64,000 nucleotides of DNA from Polynucleobacter sp. AP-Reno-20A-A9 (GTDB taxonomy: Bacteria; Pseudomonadota; Gammaproteobacteria; Burkholderiales; Burkholderiaceae): NCBI RefSeq assembly GCF_018882085.1, contig NZ_JACVPB010000003.1, positions 228,822 through 292,821 of the forward strand, in the 5' to 3' direction. Each line of letters starts with the position of its first letter. Within the stretch, counting starts at the first letter, position 1. Positions 23,559 to 33,457 of the stretch are shown here, piece after piece. Made by a program: the position numbers and the translations under genes. A model generated the notes under the pieces. That model searched no databases and was not told the origin of the DNA. It worked only from the letters and a program-made list of their open reading frames with translations.

Positions 23559-24923
23559 TTAACTGAGTTCCGCAGCAGCAGCAATTGCTTGATCAATTCG
23601 CTCTACCGGAATTACCTTTAATCCCGGAATTTTGGTCTTCGGCATATTGGCTTTTGGGATGATTGCTACAGTGAAGCCTAATTTTGCAGCCTCTTTCAAG
23701 CGCTCTTGCCCACGCGGACATGGGCGAATCTCACCTGCCAAACCAACTTCACCAAATACGATCAACTCTTTTGGTAATGCGCGGTTTCGAATAGATGATT
23801 GAATGGCTAGAAGAACAGCTAAGTCAGCGGCTGGTTCAGAAATCTTGACGCCGCCTACCGCATTTAAGAAAACATCTTGATCAAAGCAGGCTACGCCAGC
23901 ATGGCGATGTAGTACTGCTAAGAGCATAGCTAAACGAGCTTGCTCTAAGCCAACAGCTAAACGACGGGGATTAGGTACATGCGCTGTATCAACTAAAGCC
24001 TGAATCTCCACCAACAAAGGTCTACTACCCTCTTGCGTAACCAATACACAGGCGCCCGGAACCATTTGCTCATGTTGCGACAGAAAAATCGCTGACGGAT
24101 TAGTTACACCGCGCAGACCTTTTTCAGTCATCGCAAATACGCCCAGCTCATTGACTGCGCCAAAACGGTTCTTAATCGAACGCACTAAGCGAAAAGAGGA
24201 ATGGGTATCGCCCTCAAAATACAAAACAGTATCGACAATATGTTCTAAGACTCTAGGGCCAGCAAGATGACCATCCTTGGTAACGTGCCCGACCATCAGC
24301 ACACAGATACCACTTGATTTAGCAGCTCTAGTGAGTTGCGCCGCACACTCTCGCACCTGCGCTACAGAACCAGGAGCTGAACTTAATACCTCGGAATACA
24401 AAGTCTGAATAGAGTCCACCACCAATACTTGTGGCTTTACGGTATCCATAATAGAAATCAGTTTTTCCAACTGAATCTCCGCCAACACTTCAAGCTGAGG
24501 TGCATCTAAAGCAATGCGCTTTGCACGCAGAGCAATCTGCGCAGCGGACTCTTCACCACTGCTATAGAGCACATTCATGCCAGCAGAGCTCATCTCCGCT
24601 AATGCCTGGAGCAACAAAGTAGATTTGCCAATACCAGGATCGCCACCTAGAAGCACAACTCCACCCGGAACCAATCCGCCACCCAGCACGCGATCAAACT
24701 CTTCGACCCCTGTACTAAATCTTGGCAAGTCTTCAGCGCTAATAGCGGATAACTTTTGTCTTGGCAGTGATTGCGCTAAACCCTGGAAACGAGCATTGGA
24801 TGTCGTCTCAGGCAAACCCTCTTCTAAAGTATTCCAGGCTTGGCAAGATGGGCACTGGCCCTGCCACTTAGCAGAGGTGCCACCACAAGACTGGCAAATA
24901 TAAATCGTTTTGACTTTAGCCAA
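23559..24923 (-). CDS. radA: DNA repair protein RadA
   Basis: RadA (Sms) is a DnaB-type, RecA-fold helicase that drives branch migration in recombination, including uptake of transforming DNA. The 454-residue protein has a four-cysteine zinc finger (Cys10, Cys13, Cys24, Cys27), Walker A GGDPGIGKST near residue 95, the family-specific KNRFG motif near residue 256, and a C-terminal Lon-protease-like domain. The start is TTG at 24923, giving MAKVKTIYICQSCGG, the conserved beginning; AGG is present upstream. comEC in the same window would use RadA in natural transformation. Confidence 0.96.
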   Translation of the reverse strand: MAKVKTIYICQSCGGTSAKWQGQCPSCQAWNTLEEGLPETTSNARFQGLAQSLPRQKLSAISAEDLPRFSTGVEEFDRVLGGGLVPGGVVLLGGDPGIGKSTLLLQALAEMSSAGMNVLYSSGEESAAQIALRAKRIALDAPQLEVLAEIQLEKLISIMDTVKPQVLVVDSIQTLYSEVLSSAPGSVAQVRECAAQLTRAAKSSGICVLMVGHVTKDGHLAGPRVLEHIVDTVLYFEGDTHSSFRLVRSIKNRFGAVNELGVFAMTEKGLRGVTNPSAIFLSQHEQMVPGACVLVTQEGSRPLLVEIQALVDTAHVPNPRRLAVGLEQARLAMLLAVLHRHAGVACFDQDVFLNAVGGVKISEPAADLAVLLAIQSSIRNRALPKELIVFGEVGLAGEIRPCPRGQERLKEAAKLGFTVAIIPKANMPKTKIPGLKVIPVERIDQAIAAAAELS

Positions 24924-24961
24924 GAGTTACCTAATGAAATGTAAAAGTAAATTAGAAGAAA

Positions 24962-25459
24962 TTAATCGAGCTGAGTGCCCGCTTTATTTTCTTTTGCGCG
25001 CTTAGGTGCATCCTTACGTCGCTGCTCTAAGTCAGCAGCTCTTGCCGCAGCATCTTTCTGCTTCTGATCAAACTCTCCTTGATTAGCCGCTCGCTCAGCA
25101 GCCTTTTCAGGTGAAGCCCGCTCAGCAGCACGTTTAGCATCTTCTTGAGTCTTGAGGCTTTCACGAAGCTTGCGTTGCACTTCATGCAAAGCCACCTCTT
25201 GCTCGCGAATCGGATCAATTTCCTTGCGATAGTCCGCGCGAGCACTTCTCAAGCAAGAATTAACCCAGTAATTTTGGTAACACTCAGAAGATGCTTTACC
25301 CCAACGGTATTTAGCCCAGTCACGCTGCAACTCCAACTCTTGCTCGATCTTATTAAGCTGATCTAGTTCAGCCTCTTCGGCTGGAGAAGCCAGCGCAGGC
25401 CCACCCAAGGAAGTGGCAAACAATATTGAAATCAATATTGTTGAGCGGATAGAAAGCAT
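24962..25459 (-). CDS. secreted or periplasmic coiled-coil protein of unknown function
   Basis: I do not recognise the family. From ATG at 25459 the product has 165 residues with a cleavable signal peptide ending at about PALAS (residue 25 or so), then a highly charged Lys/Glu/Arg/Ala-rich region predicted helical or coiled coil, with the only two cysteines in SSECYQNYWVNSCLRSA near residue 60. A TTG start at 25468 is also open, but GAGGAAA directly precedes the ATG, and I prefer that. It begins five bases after the kup stop on the same strand and probably shares its transcript. The paired cysteines suggest a periplasmic disulfide. Confidence 0.7.
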   Translation of the reverse strand: MLSIRSTILISILFATSLGGPALASPAEEAELDQLNKIEQELELQRDWAKYRWGKASSECYQNYWVNSCLRSARADYRKEIDPIREQEVALHEVQRKLRESLKTQEDAKRAAERASPEKAAERAANQGEFDQKQKDAAARAADLEQRRKDAPKRAKENKAGTQLD

Positions 25460-25464
25460 TTTCC

Positions 25465-27408
25465 TCAAATCTCTACCTTCGCGCCCAACTCAACCAAACG
25501 GTTCGCAGGTATCTTGAAGAAATCCGACTGACGTCCAGCGTTTTGATACATCCAGCAGAACAATTTTTCGCGCCAAATAGCCATACCAGGTATTTCAGTA
25601 GAGACAATGGTATCGCGCGACAAGAAGAATGAGGTGTTCATCAAATCAAACTTCAGATCGGAGGCTTTTTCAATTAACTCAATAATTTGACCCATGTCTG
25701 GCGTTTCATTAAAGCCGTAAACCGCACGCACGACGTAGATGCCATTACCAAGATCGCGCAAGGTAATGCGCTCGCTGTCTTTTACATAAGGTACATCCCA
25801 AATACTGACCTTGAGGAAAAATACTCTTTCGTGCAATACATGGTTGTGCTTCAGGTTGTGCAAGAAAGAAACGGGTATATAGTCGACATGCGCCGTCAAG
25901 AAAACAGCTGTGCCCTCTACACGATGCGGAGGATGCTGCATTAATGCCTCAATAAAGCCCTTAAGCTCAATACCGTTATTCATTGCGTTCTGACGCAAAA
26001 TCTTACGACCTTGATACCAAGTCATTAGCAATAAGAAGCATGCGGCACCGAGTAGCAGCGGGAACCAGCCGCCTTCCATAATTTTCAAAAGATTAGCAGT
26101 TAAAAAGGCTAAATCCACCACCAAAAAGGCGCTAATAACTAACGTTACCAACAGCGTATTCCAACGCCACACTACGCGCATAACAATAGCAGCTAAGAAG
26201 GTCGTTACGATCATGGTGGTGGTAACAGCGATACCGTATGCAGCTGCTAAATTTTCAGATTTCTTAAAAGCCAAGACCACAGCGATCACCAGAATCAACA
26301 GAGCCCAATTCACCAGCGGCATATAGATCTGACCAATCTCCCTATCGGATGTGTGTCGCACTTTCATGCGCGGGACAAAGCCCAATAGGATTGCTTGGCT
26401 TGTCATTGAGAAAGCGCCAGAGATCACCGCTTGCGAAGCAATCACCGTTGCAGCAGTAGCCAATATCACCAACGGAAATACCAAGAATTCAGGAACCATC
26501 AAAAAGAATGGGTTAGTAATAGTCTCTGGGTTATTTAAAAACATTGCACCTTGACCAAAGTAATTCAGGAGCAAGCAAGGCATGACAATAAAAAACCAAC
26601 CCATACGAATAGGCTTCAATCCAAAGTGACCCATATCTGCATATAAAGCTTCAGCACCAGTCAACACCAGGAAGACCGCACCCAAAACAATAAAGCCTTG
26701 TAGCGAATGCTCAATCAAGAAGCGGATAGCAAACAGAGGATTAATAGCGGCAAAAATTGCTGGATTAAGAATGACTTGATGTACCCCCATCAATCCGATA
26801 GCAATAAACCAAACCATCATGATTGGGCCAAAAAGTTTGCCAACTAAATCAGTTCCTGTCTTCTGAATAAAAAAGAGGATGACTAGAATAAAAATAGTAA
26901 TCGGTATGACATATCGCGTTAAATCACTTGATATCACCTCAAGACCTTCAACTGCAGATAAAACTGAAATTGCCGGCGTAATGATGGCATCGCCATAGAA
27001 CATACAGGCACCGAACACACCCGCCATAATGATCAAAAGTGAACGCTTTGAATTCACAGGAGCAGTTCTTAAAGCCAAGGCCATCAGGGCCAGAATTCCG
27101 CCCTCACCATGATTGTTTGCACGCATCACGAATAAAACATACTTCAGCGAAACCACAATCGCAAAAGCCCAGAACACCATAGAGATCACACCATAGACCG
27201 CATCTGGTGAAAACGGAATTCCGTGCTCAGGACTAAAACATTCTTTTAATGCGTACAAGGGGCTGGTGCCTATGTCACCGAAAACCACGCCAATAGCAGC
27301 AAACATTAATGAAATTGAGGCGCCCTTCTTGTGAGGATGATCCTCTCGAGAAATCTCTACGGGCCGTAATAAGGATGATTCTGAAAACTCAGGATTGCTA
27401 ACTGACAT
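25465..27408 (-). CDS. kup: KUP family potassium uptake protein
   Basis: Kup proteins import K+ by proton symport at the inner membrane. The 647-residue protein has about 12 membrane segments in its first 450 residues, with the family beginning [16 protein letters not shown] near residue 43 and the block [17 protein letters not shown] near residue 258, and a cytoplasmic C-terminal tail of about 170 residues. Length matches the proteobacterial family. It is divergent from the tRNA-fMet gene. Confidence 0.96.
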   Translation of the reverse strand: MSVSNPEFSESSLLRPVEISREDHPHKKGASISLMFAAIGVVFGDIGTSPLYALKECFSPEHGIPFSPDAVYGVISMVFWAFAIVVSLKYVLFVMRANNHGEGGILALMALALRTAPVNSKRSLLIIMAGVFGACMFYGDAIITPAISVLSAVEGLEVISSDLTRYVIPITIFILVILFFIQKTGTDLVGKLFGPIMMVWFIAIGLMGVHQVILNPAIFAAINPLFAIRFLIEHSLQGFIVLGAVFLVLTGAEALYADMGHFGLKPIRMGWFFIVMPCLLLNYFGQGAMFLNNPETITNPFFLMVPEFLVFPLVILATAATVIASQAVISGAFSMTSQAILLGFVPRMKVRHTSDREIGQIYMPLVNWALLILVIAVVLAFKKSENLAAAYGIAVTTTMIVTTFLAAIVMRVVWRWNTLLVTLVISAFLVVDLAFLTANLLKIMEGGWFPLLLGAACFLLLMTWYQGRKILRQNAMNNGIELKGFIEALMQHPPHRVEGTAVFLTAHVDYIPVSFLHNLKHNHVLHERVFFLKVSIWDVPYVKDSERITLRDLGNGIYVVRAVYGFNETPDMGQIIELIEKASDLKFDLMNTSFFLSRDTIVSTEIPGMAIWREKLFCWMYQNAGRQSDFFKIPANRLVELGAKVEI

Positions 27409-27521
27409 TAATAAACCTTAGCGTGATGTTGCGTGGCAATATGTTACTCCTTGCCGGCAGTGATTAAAACGAGAATTTCCTCAATAAAACGCCTTATTTA
27501 TGCGTTATTTACAGGAATACC

Positions 27522-27551
27522 TCGACAGAGACCCCCAATAAATGGTAGAAT
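27522..27551 (+). promoter_or_regulatory. putative promoter of tRNA-fMet
   Basis: TCGACA (27522-27527) and TAGAAT (27546-27551) are separated by 18 bases and end 12 bases before the mature tRNA 5' end. This gives a short 5' leader for RNase P. Confidence 0.5.
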
Positions 27552-27563
27552 TCCAGCTTCAGA

Positions 27564-27640
<77 letters not shown>

Positions 27641-27654
27641 AGATTTACGTACTA

Positions 27655-27679
27655 AGCCCTTAATTTTTAAGGGCTTTTT
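27655..27679 (+). terminator. intrinsic terminator of tRNA-fMet
   Basis: AGCCCTTAA (27655-27663) pairs with TTAAGGGCT (27667-27675) around a three-base loop, followed by a run of T. It ends the tRNA transcript 15 bases after the CCA end. Confidence 0.85.
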
Positions 27680-27694
27680 GCTTTTCTGGGCATT

Positions 27695-27721
27695 AAAAAA
27701 GCCTGATTTCTCAGGCTTTTT
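27695..27721. terminator. second hairpin, bidirectional terminator
   Basis: GCCTGA (27701-27706) pairs with TCAGGC (27711-27716), flanked by an A-run on the left and a T-run on the right. It can terminate the tRNA transcript and, on the minus strand, the lipoprotein gene whose stop is at 27740. Confidence 0.75.
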
Positions 27722-27739
27722 AGCTATTTCAGGGTGGAT

Positions 27740-28111
27740 TTAGTTCAACACCTTGTAACCGCGACCACTCAAACACCTCTTCACAACTGCCTCTTGAGCC
27801 TGATTACCGGTAAATGCACCTCCTGCTCCACCAATGACAGCTCCTGCTCCAGCAGTCTGCAGGATGCCCGTCTTATTGCCACCAGTAACGAGCCCCAATA
27901 GGCCACCAACAACAGCACCAGCGCCAGCGCCTTTGGCCGCAGTCTCACCCATGCCTGATTGCTGTTGAGCATAAGCTTGGCACTCGCTTAAATCTTTCTC
28001 ATAGGCAGCCTCATTGACACCCTTCATATCCACCAAAGGGCGAACGTTCGCACCAGCGCAACCGACTGTTACAGCGACAACCAAAGAACATAGAGTGAGT
28101 AGCTTTTTCAT
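27740..28111 (-). CDS. glycine-zipper outer-membrane-type lipoprotein
   Basis: The 123-residue product has a lipoprotein signal peptide with a lipobox-like VTVGC (Cys18), then a short polar stretch with one cysteine, and two glycine-rich zipper segments (AGAGAVVGGLLGLVTGG and AGAGAVIGGAGGAF). Such YMGG/glycine-zipper proteins sit in or on the outer membrane; a precise role is not known. It follows comEC with a 22-base gap and is closed by a terminator. Confidence 0.8.
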   Translation of the reverse strand: MKKLLTLCSLVVAVTVGCAGANVRPLVDMKGVNEAAYEKDLSECQAYAQQQSGMGETAAKGAGAGAVVGGLLGLVTGGNKTGILQTAGAGAVIGGAGGAFTGNQAQEAVVKRCLSGRGYKVLN

Positions 28112-28133
28112 ATGCGAATCCTTTTATTCAATT

Positions 28134-30608
28134 TCACATCGATCGATGCCATATCCGTTTTATATCATGCCGCAAAAACTGTGTCGAAGATTTTGAATTA
28201 TTTTTAAATATCCAAGTTTGGGCACCTGTTTTCGGCGTTTGATAAAAAGGTATCTCCAAACCTTGATAGCGCGCAGTGACATCTGGATGTGGGTGTCCAT
28301 AACGATTGCGATAGCCATTTTGCGCGAAAGCCTGACTAGGCTCCAATCTTTTGAGGAGCGCCAAAGAGGAGGAGGTTTTGCTACCATGATGTGGCGCCAT
28401 AAATATTAGTTCCCTATCGCTAATTTCTTGCAACATTTCTTCATCTAAGCGCTCGGTAATTTCGGATTCGCCCTGCTTTTCAACGTCACCCGTTAACCAA
28501 AGAGAGCTTTGTTGATTTCGTACCTCCAGCACGCAACTCATTTCATTAGGCTTACCGGGATATTGTTCGGCAAACACCGTTTCTTCATGAGGATGCCAAA
28601 TCACAAAGTCCACACCATCCCATGACCAGCGCTGACCAAAGCGACAAGGAACGGCTGGAATCTTCCTTGCCGCTAAATTGTGAAGCAGTGGATTGTTGCT
28701 AGGCAATGACCCCATCATCAAATTAAATTGAATATGCCGTAGAAGTGTTGCAGCGCCACCAACGTGATCGCTGTCGCTGTGGCTGATAACCATGCGATCA
28801 ACCTGATTGATTCCTCTGCCACGTAGGTAGGGAAGAATAATTCTCTGCCCTGCATCATCTTTCTTGCCTTGAATGGGTCCCGTGTCGTATAGCAATCTCC
28901 TATTGGCTGTCTCAATCAGAACTGCGGTGCCCTGACCAATATCTAAAACAATTGCTCTAAATTCTCCTTGAGCAAGATGTGTCTTCAATTGGGTTGGCCA
29001 AATAAATAGGGGTACAGATAAAGAGACGCTAAGTAACCGTCTCTTCCATGATTCATCAACAGCACCAGGACGAATCGCATACACAATTCCGCACCCAGCT
29101 ATCACAAGCATCCACCACTCAGGCTGTTTAGACCAAGCCACTGACCAACTCCAGCCCGCCATCCATTCCAGAATGATTGCAAGATATTCCATAGATGCAT
29201 GCGCTGGCAATAAGAGCCAGCGACCGATAAATTCCGGAAGCAAAGCACCTGCAATTGCCAGCGGGGTCACGATATAACTTACTAGCGGAATAGCAAATGC
29301 ATTAGCCAATGGTGAAACAATGGAAACTTGGTAAAACCAATACAAAGTAAAAGGCAACAGCGCCAGCGTGACAACAGCTTGCACGCGACATGCCTCACGA
29401 AGGGCTTGCCCCATACGATGCACCCAATGCATCTCCAATTCTTTTTCCGTAGGGATACCCAATAGGCCAGAAGAATCCCCCATGGCATAAAGAATGGCAG
29501 CCACTGCGCCAAAAGATAACCAAAAGCCTGGCGTATAGGGGGCCATGGGGTCAATCAATAATACGAATGCAAGAGCCCACCACCAGATATCAAAAGAACG
29601 TGGATTTCGGCCAGTCCATAAAGCAAATGCCACTACCCCAACCATATACATCGTTCTTTGAGCCGGAATCTGAAAGCCCGCTAACCACGCATAAATAAAC
29701 GCAGTCACGAATCCTGAGACTGCAGCTACCTTGCTGACTGGGGCAATCAGAGGCCAAGTTCGTCGACGCCACAAAAATGCAGCAAATGAAGCGCCAACGC
29801 CTGCCAACATAGTTACATGAAGTCCAGATATCGATATGAGATGCCCAATACCCGTTGCATTAAATACTTGCCAGTCATCTTGATTGATGGCGTTCTGATC
29901 GCCCATTACCAAGGCAATCAAAACACCCACGTACCTCGCATCATTCGGCAACATAGACTGAATCTTTTTTCGTAGATGCCATCTCGCAAGCTCCATACGC
30001 AACTCAAGCTCTGTCCAGGCGATATCTTTATCCAGCAATAACTCACCGGACCTTACCGATCCGCTAGCCCCAAAGTCTTGGTGGAAGGACCAGCGCTCAA
30101 AATCAAAGGTATAAGGATTTAAGGAGCCATAAGGACGCTTTAGCTTTGCCCTGATCTTCCAGCGTTGTCCGGGAATAACTTCAGGAATTGCCTGGGGATT
30201 TCTCCAGGCCGGCTGCCAACTCAAATAAATTCTTTTTGGAAAGCGCTTAAGGACTGCTTTTCCAGAGACGATGTCATCAACCTCAAAAGCAAACTTGGCG
30301 CCAGATGAATTACTTTGTGACAATGCTGCAACCCTACCCTCAAGCATTAACTCCTTACCCTCCAGCTCTGTAGCAAGAACATTCTCCAAGCGGTTTTCTG
30401 CATATAAGGCATTCCATGCAAACCCCGCCACAAACAGCAAACCAATCGCTGCAAATTTTTTAAGCGGGGATTCATTAGGAATAAAGCAGCTAGCTAATAA
30501 ACAAGAGATACCAACACCCACGCATGCATACACCCAATATTCCGGTAGTTGTGCCAAAAAGAGAAGGAGCGATCCCCCGGCAATAAATGCCGCAATAGCT
30601 AATCGCAA
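28134..30608 (-). CDS. comEC: ComEC/Rec2-type DNA internalization protein
   Basis: ComEC forms the inner-membrane channel for single-stranded DNA in natural transformation. The 824-residue protein has the N-terminal DUF4131 membrane/OB region, the central Competence domain of many membrane segments (GIGHLISISGLHVTMLAG near residue 250), and a C-terminal metallo-beta-lactamase-like domain with HSDSDHVGG near residue 610 and a later APHHGS motif. All three modules are present, so it is full length. The start is TTG at 30608, four bases after the tatD stop; upstream in-frame sequence hits a stop within a few codons and no ATG is nearby. Confidence 0.93.
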   Translation of the reverse strand: MRLAIAAFIAGGSLLLFLAQLPEYWVYACVGVGISCLLASCFIPNESPLKKFAAIGLLFVAGFAWNALYAENRLENVLATELEGKELMLEGRVAALSQSNSSGAKFAFEVDDIVSGKAVLKRFPKRIYLSWQPAWRNPQAIPEVIPGQRWKIRAKLKRPYGSLNPYTFDFERWSFHQDFGASGSVRSGELLLDKDIAWTELELRMELARWHLRKKIQSMLPNDARYVGVLIALVMGDQNAINQDDWQVFNATGIGHLISISGLHVTMLAGVGASFAAFLWRRRTWPLIAPVSKVAAVSGFVTAFIYAWLAGFQIPAQRTMYMVGVVAFALWTGRNPRSFDIWWWALAFVLLIDPMAPYTPGFWLSFGAVAAILYAMGDSSGLLGIPTEKELEMHWVHRMGQALREACRVQAVVTLALLPFTLYWFYQVSIVSPLANAFAIPLVSYIVTPLAIAGALLPEFIGRWLLLPAHASMEYLAIILEWMAGWSWSVAWSKQPEWWMLVIAGCGIVYAIRPGAVDESWKRRLLSVSLSVPLFIWPTQLKTHLAQGEFRAIVLDIGQGTAVLIETANRRLLYDTGPIQGKKDDAGQRIILPYLRGRGINQVDRMVISHSDSDHVGGAATLLRHIQFNLMMGSLPSNNPLLHNLAARKIPAVPCRFGQRWSWDGVDFVIWHPHEETVFAEQYPGKPNEMSCVLEVRNQQSSLWLTGDVEKQGESEITERLDEEMLQEISDRELIFMAPHHGSKTSSSLALLKRLEPSQAFAQNGYRNRYGHPHPDVTARYQGLEIPFYQTPKTGAQTWIFKNNSKSSTQFLRHDIKRIWHRSM

Positions 30609-30612
30609 GAAA

Positions 30613-31464
30613 TTAAGAGGCTAAGTTGAGGCTTGGATAGTCTGCGCAGAGGGCAGACCAACGTGGCAACACTTGCTGTGCATTAGCCCATATCGCTGAA
30701 GCAAATTCAGCGTCACTCACACCTCTAACCAAGGCAAGTTCCTTTGCAATCCGCGGCAAAAAAGCAGGCTCATTAAATGCAATACCCTCTCCCCTGAGCC
30801 ATGCCGGCGGAATATCAGGTGAATCCGTTTCAGTCACGATACTGTCAAGCGGAAGTTCTTTTAAGAGTCTACGGATTTGCAAGGCACGCTCATAAGTCGC
30901 TGCGCCACCAAATCCTAATTTAAATCCGAGCTCAATAAATTGCTCGGCCTGCTGAAAGCTACCATTAAAAGCATGCGCTATTCCGCCAGGGATATTGTGG
31001 CGACGTAAGGCCTTCAAAATCGCATCCTGAGAACGACGCACATGCAAAATGACAGGCAATTGATACTTCTGAGCCAAATCTAATTGCGCATTGAAAAAGA
31101 ATTCTTGTTTATGGGGATCTAAATCCTCTACAAAATAATCTAGCCCAATTTCACCAACACCAACAAAGCGTGGATCAGGAAGCGCCTCGATTATTTGCCT
31201 CTCAAGAGTGTCGATATCCCCTTCTTGAGCTTGATTTGTATACAGCGGGTGTATTCCCAAGGTATAGACCAAGCCAGGAATCTCTTGGCTATATTGATGG
31301 GCCAATTCTTTTACATTAGAGCAATCTGCTACCCGTACGGCAGGCAACAGAATTGCCTTGACACCTTTATCGGCAGCTCGTTGAATAACTGCATCTAGCG
31401 AGTCTGCAAACTCAGGGGCATCTAGATGGCAATGGGTATCGATCCACATGGGATGTCTACTCAT
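30613..31464 (-). CDS. tatD: TatD family metal-dependent deoxyribonuclease
   Basis: TatD enzymes are 3'-5' exonucleases acting on DNA and RNA ends. The 283-residue protein has the metal ligands IDTHCHLD (His11, His13), Glu in GEIGLDYF near residue 103, His in ILHVRRS, His in GIAHAF and Asp in TETDSPD near residue 213. The ATG overlaps the lolD stop (ATGA), and comEC starts four bases after its own stop. A second ATG (MWIDTHCH) at residue 6 is possible. Confidence 0.93.
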   Translation of the reverse strand: MSRHPMWIDTHCHLDAPEFADSLDAVIQRAADKGVKAILLPAVRVADCSNVKELAHQYSQEIPGLVYTLGIHPLYTNQAQEGDIDTLERQIIEALPDPRFVGVGEIGLDYFVEDLDPHKQEFFFNAQLDLAQKYQLPVILHVRRSQDAILKALRRHNIPGGIAHAFNGSFQQAEQFIELGFKLGFGGAATYERALQIRRLLKELPLDSIVTETDSPDIPPAWLRGEGIAFNEPAFLPRIAKELALVRGVSDAEFASAIWANAQQVLPRWSALCADYPSLNLAS

Positions 31465-32156
31465 GCCGAAAATGGCTTTAGTACTCCACGCTCTAAATGC
31501 AAGATCCGATCACAACGTTTAGCACGTACCGGGTCATGCGTCACTATCACAAAGGCTGTGCCTTGATCTCGAGCGATGTCCAACATCAAATCAAATACGC
31601 CGTCTGCAGTCTCGGTATCGAGATTACCCGTTGGCTCATCCGCCAGAACGCAAGCAGGATTGCCAACCAAGGCACGAGCTACCGCCACACGCTGACGCTC
31701 TCCCCCAGATAGCTCTCCTGGAGTATGGAGTTCACGTGCGGCCAAGCCAACTGCTTTGAGCATCTTGCTTGCGCGATCCATTGACTCATCGTTGCTGAGG
31801 CCGCGAATACGTAAAGGCAAAGCCACATTCTCTGCAGCACTAAATTCATCCAAGAGATGATGAAATTGATAAATAAACCCAAGACTATGGTTGCGAAGTT
31901 GATCTAACTTTTTAACCGATAAGTTGTTCAAATGAGATCCAGCCAAAATAACGGAGCCAGCGCTTGGGGTGTCTAAGCCACCTAACAAATGAAGCAAAGT
32001 GCTCTTGCCAGAGCCTGAAGAACCAACGATAGCCACCTTCTCCGATGGTGAAATATCCAGATCAATCGCCTTCAGAACCTCTACCGCAGTAGGTCCTTGA
32101 CCATAGGTCTTGGCTAAGCCTCTGGCCTTTAGTACCAGGCTATCTACATTACTCAT
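31461..32156 (-). CDS. lolD: lipoprotein-releasing ABC transporter ATP-binding protein LolD
   Basis: LolD powers extraction of mature lipoproteins from the inner membrane to LolA. The 231-residue protein (ATG at 32156) has Walker A GSSGSGKST, the signature LSGGERQRVAVARAL and Walker B CVLADEPTGNLD. An open frame to 32231 would add 25 non-homologous residues inside the permease gene; I reject it. The start overlaps the permease stop by eight bases, showing tight coupling. Confidence 0.95.
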   Translation of the reverse strand: MSNVDSLVLKARGLAKTYGQGPTAVEVLKAIDLDISPSEKVAIVGSSGSGKSTLLHLLGGLDTPSAGSVILAGSHLNNLSVKKLDQLRNHSLGFIYQFHHLLDEFSAAENVALPLRIRGLSNDESMDRASKMLKAVGLAARELHTPGELSGGERQRVAVARALVGNPACVLADEPTGNLDTETADGVFDLMLDIARDQGTAFVIVTHDPVRAKRCDRILHLERGVLKPFSA

Positions 32157-33411
32157 AACGTAAGGCCTCCGCAGGCTGTACCTTCGCAGCACGACGACTT
32201 GGATAAAGCGTCGCCAACACAGAGAGGCCAAACGCCATTAATCCCACAGTCAGCACATCACTAGCCCGAACATCGGAAGGTAGCTCGCTAATGAAGTACA
32301 CCTCACGCGGCAAGAACTGTACGCGGAAGATAGCCTCAATGACTGGCACGATGACATCAATGTTCAGGGCAATTATTAGGCCTAATGCAACACCAACTAA
32401 GGAGCCCAGAAGACCGATCGACAATCCCTGAATTAAAAATATTCTTTGAATGAGTCCAGGACTTGCGCCCATAGTTCTCAGAATGGCAATGTCAGCTTGC
32501 TTCTCGTTCACCGTCATGACTAGAGTGGAGACTAAATTAAATGCAGCCACGGCAATAATCAAAGTCAGAATAATGAACATCATTTTTCTTTCAGTCTGTA
32601 CTGCCGCGAACCAATTACGATTTGATCTTGACCAATCAGTCACCCAAAGCGCCTGAGGAACAATGCCCGCTAACTCATTAGCAACTTCTGGGGCCCGCTG
32701 CATATCATCCACCTTGATACGCAAGCCAGACGGATCATGTAGACGCAGCAGGGCAGCGGCGTCCTTCCAGTGCATGATGGCTAAGGAGCTGTCGTACTCA
32801 TAATGGCCACTATCAACAATGCCGACTACCTGCAGTGTACGCATGCGTGGCATAGCACCTGCTGGAGTTAAATCACTCTCGGGAACAATTAAATTAATAC
32901 GATCACCTACGTGCGCACCAACAATCGCCGCAAGTTGTGCGCCCAGAGCAACACCGAAACTGCCCGGCTTCAGGTCGTCAATATTGCCAGCAACAAATTG
33001 TTTTGGTAAATCCGATACCTTACCTTCTTCGCTAGGCAAGATGCCACGAATAGCAACTCCGCGCATCACTCCTTCACGGGTCAATAAGCCTTGCGAACTT
33101 ACCATGGGCGCTACACCAATAACGTGTGGTTGAGCCGCAACCTTCAGTGCAAGTGGCTCCCAATTTGCCAAGCCATCAGGAGCGGTAATTTCCACATGAG
33201 AGAGCACCGACAACATGCGATCCCGCACTTCCTTTTGAAAACCATTCATTACCGATAGAACCACTATCAGCGCGGCAACCCCTAAAGCGATGCCAGCAGT
33301 AGAAATTCCGGAGATGAACGATAGGAAGCCATCACGCTTCCCCACCGTCTTACGACGCTTGGATCGGGTGTAACGCAGGCCAATTTCTAGCTCAATAGGA
33401 AGTCTCAACAT
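32149..33411 (-). CDS. LolC/LolE family lipoprotein-releasing permease
   Basis: The 420-residue inner-membrane protein has one N-terminal membrane segment, a large periplasmic domain (MacB-PCD type), and three C-terminal segments, with the conserved opening IELEIGLRYTRSKR and the block SVMNGFQKEVRDRML. It is the permease partner of the LolD gene next to it. Only one such permease gene is here, as in the one-permease (LolF) arrangement; a second could lie elsewhere. ATG at 33411 is preferred over GTG at 33417. Confidence 0.92.
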   Translation of the reverse strand: MLRLPIELEIGLRYTRSKRRKTVGKRDGFLSFISGISTAGIALGVAALIVVLSVMNGFQKEVRDRMLSVLSHVEITAPDGLANWEPLALKVAAQPHVIGVAPMVSSQGLLTREGVMRGVAIRGILPSEEGKVSDLPKQFVAGNIDDLKPGSFGVALGAQLAAIVGAHVGDRINLIVPESDLTPAGAMPRMRTLQVVGIVDSGHYEYDSSLAIMHWKDAAALLRLHDPSGLRIKVDDMQRAPEVANELAGIVPQALWVTDWSRSNRNWFAAVQTERKMMFIILTLIIAVAAFNLVSTLVMTVNEKQADIAILRTMGASPGLIQRIFLIQGLSIGLLGSLVGVALGLIIALNIDVIVPVIEAIFRVQFLPREVYFISELPSDVRASDVLTVGLMAFGLSVLATLYPSRRAAKVQPAEALRYE

Positions 33412-33457
33412 AGCCACAGTTTAGTGAATCGCGCGGACAAACTGATGGAATATCTAA

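Noticed and set aside
32157..32231. 25-residue extension of LolD
   Set aside because: It falls in the permease gene and is not like LolD; MSNVDS at 32156 fits the family and overlaps the stop as expected.
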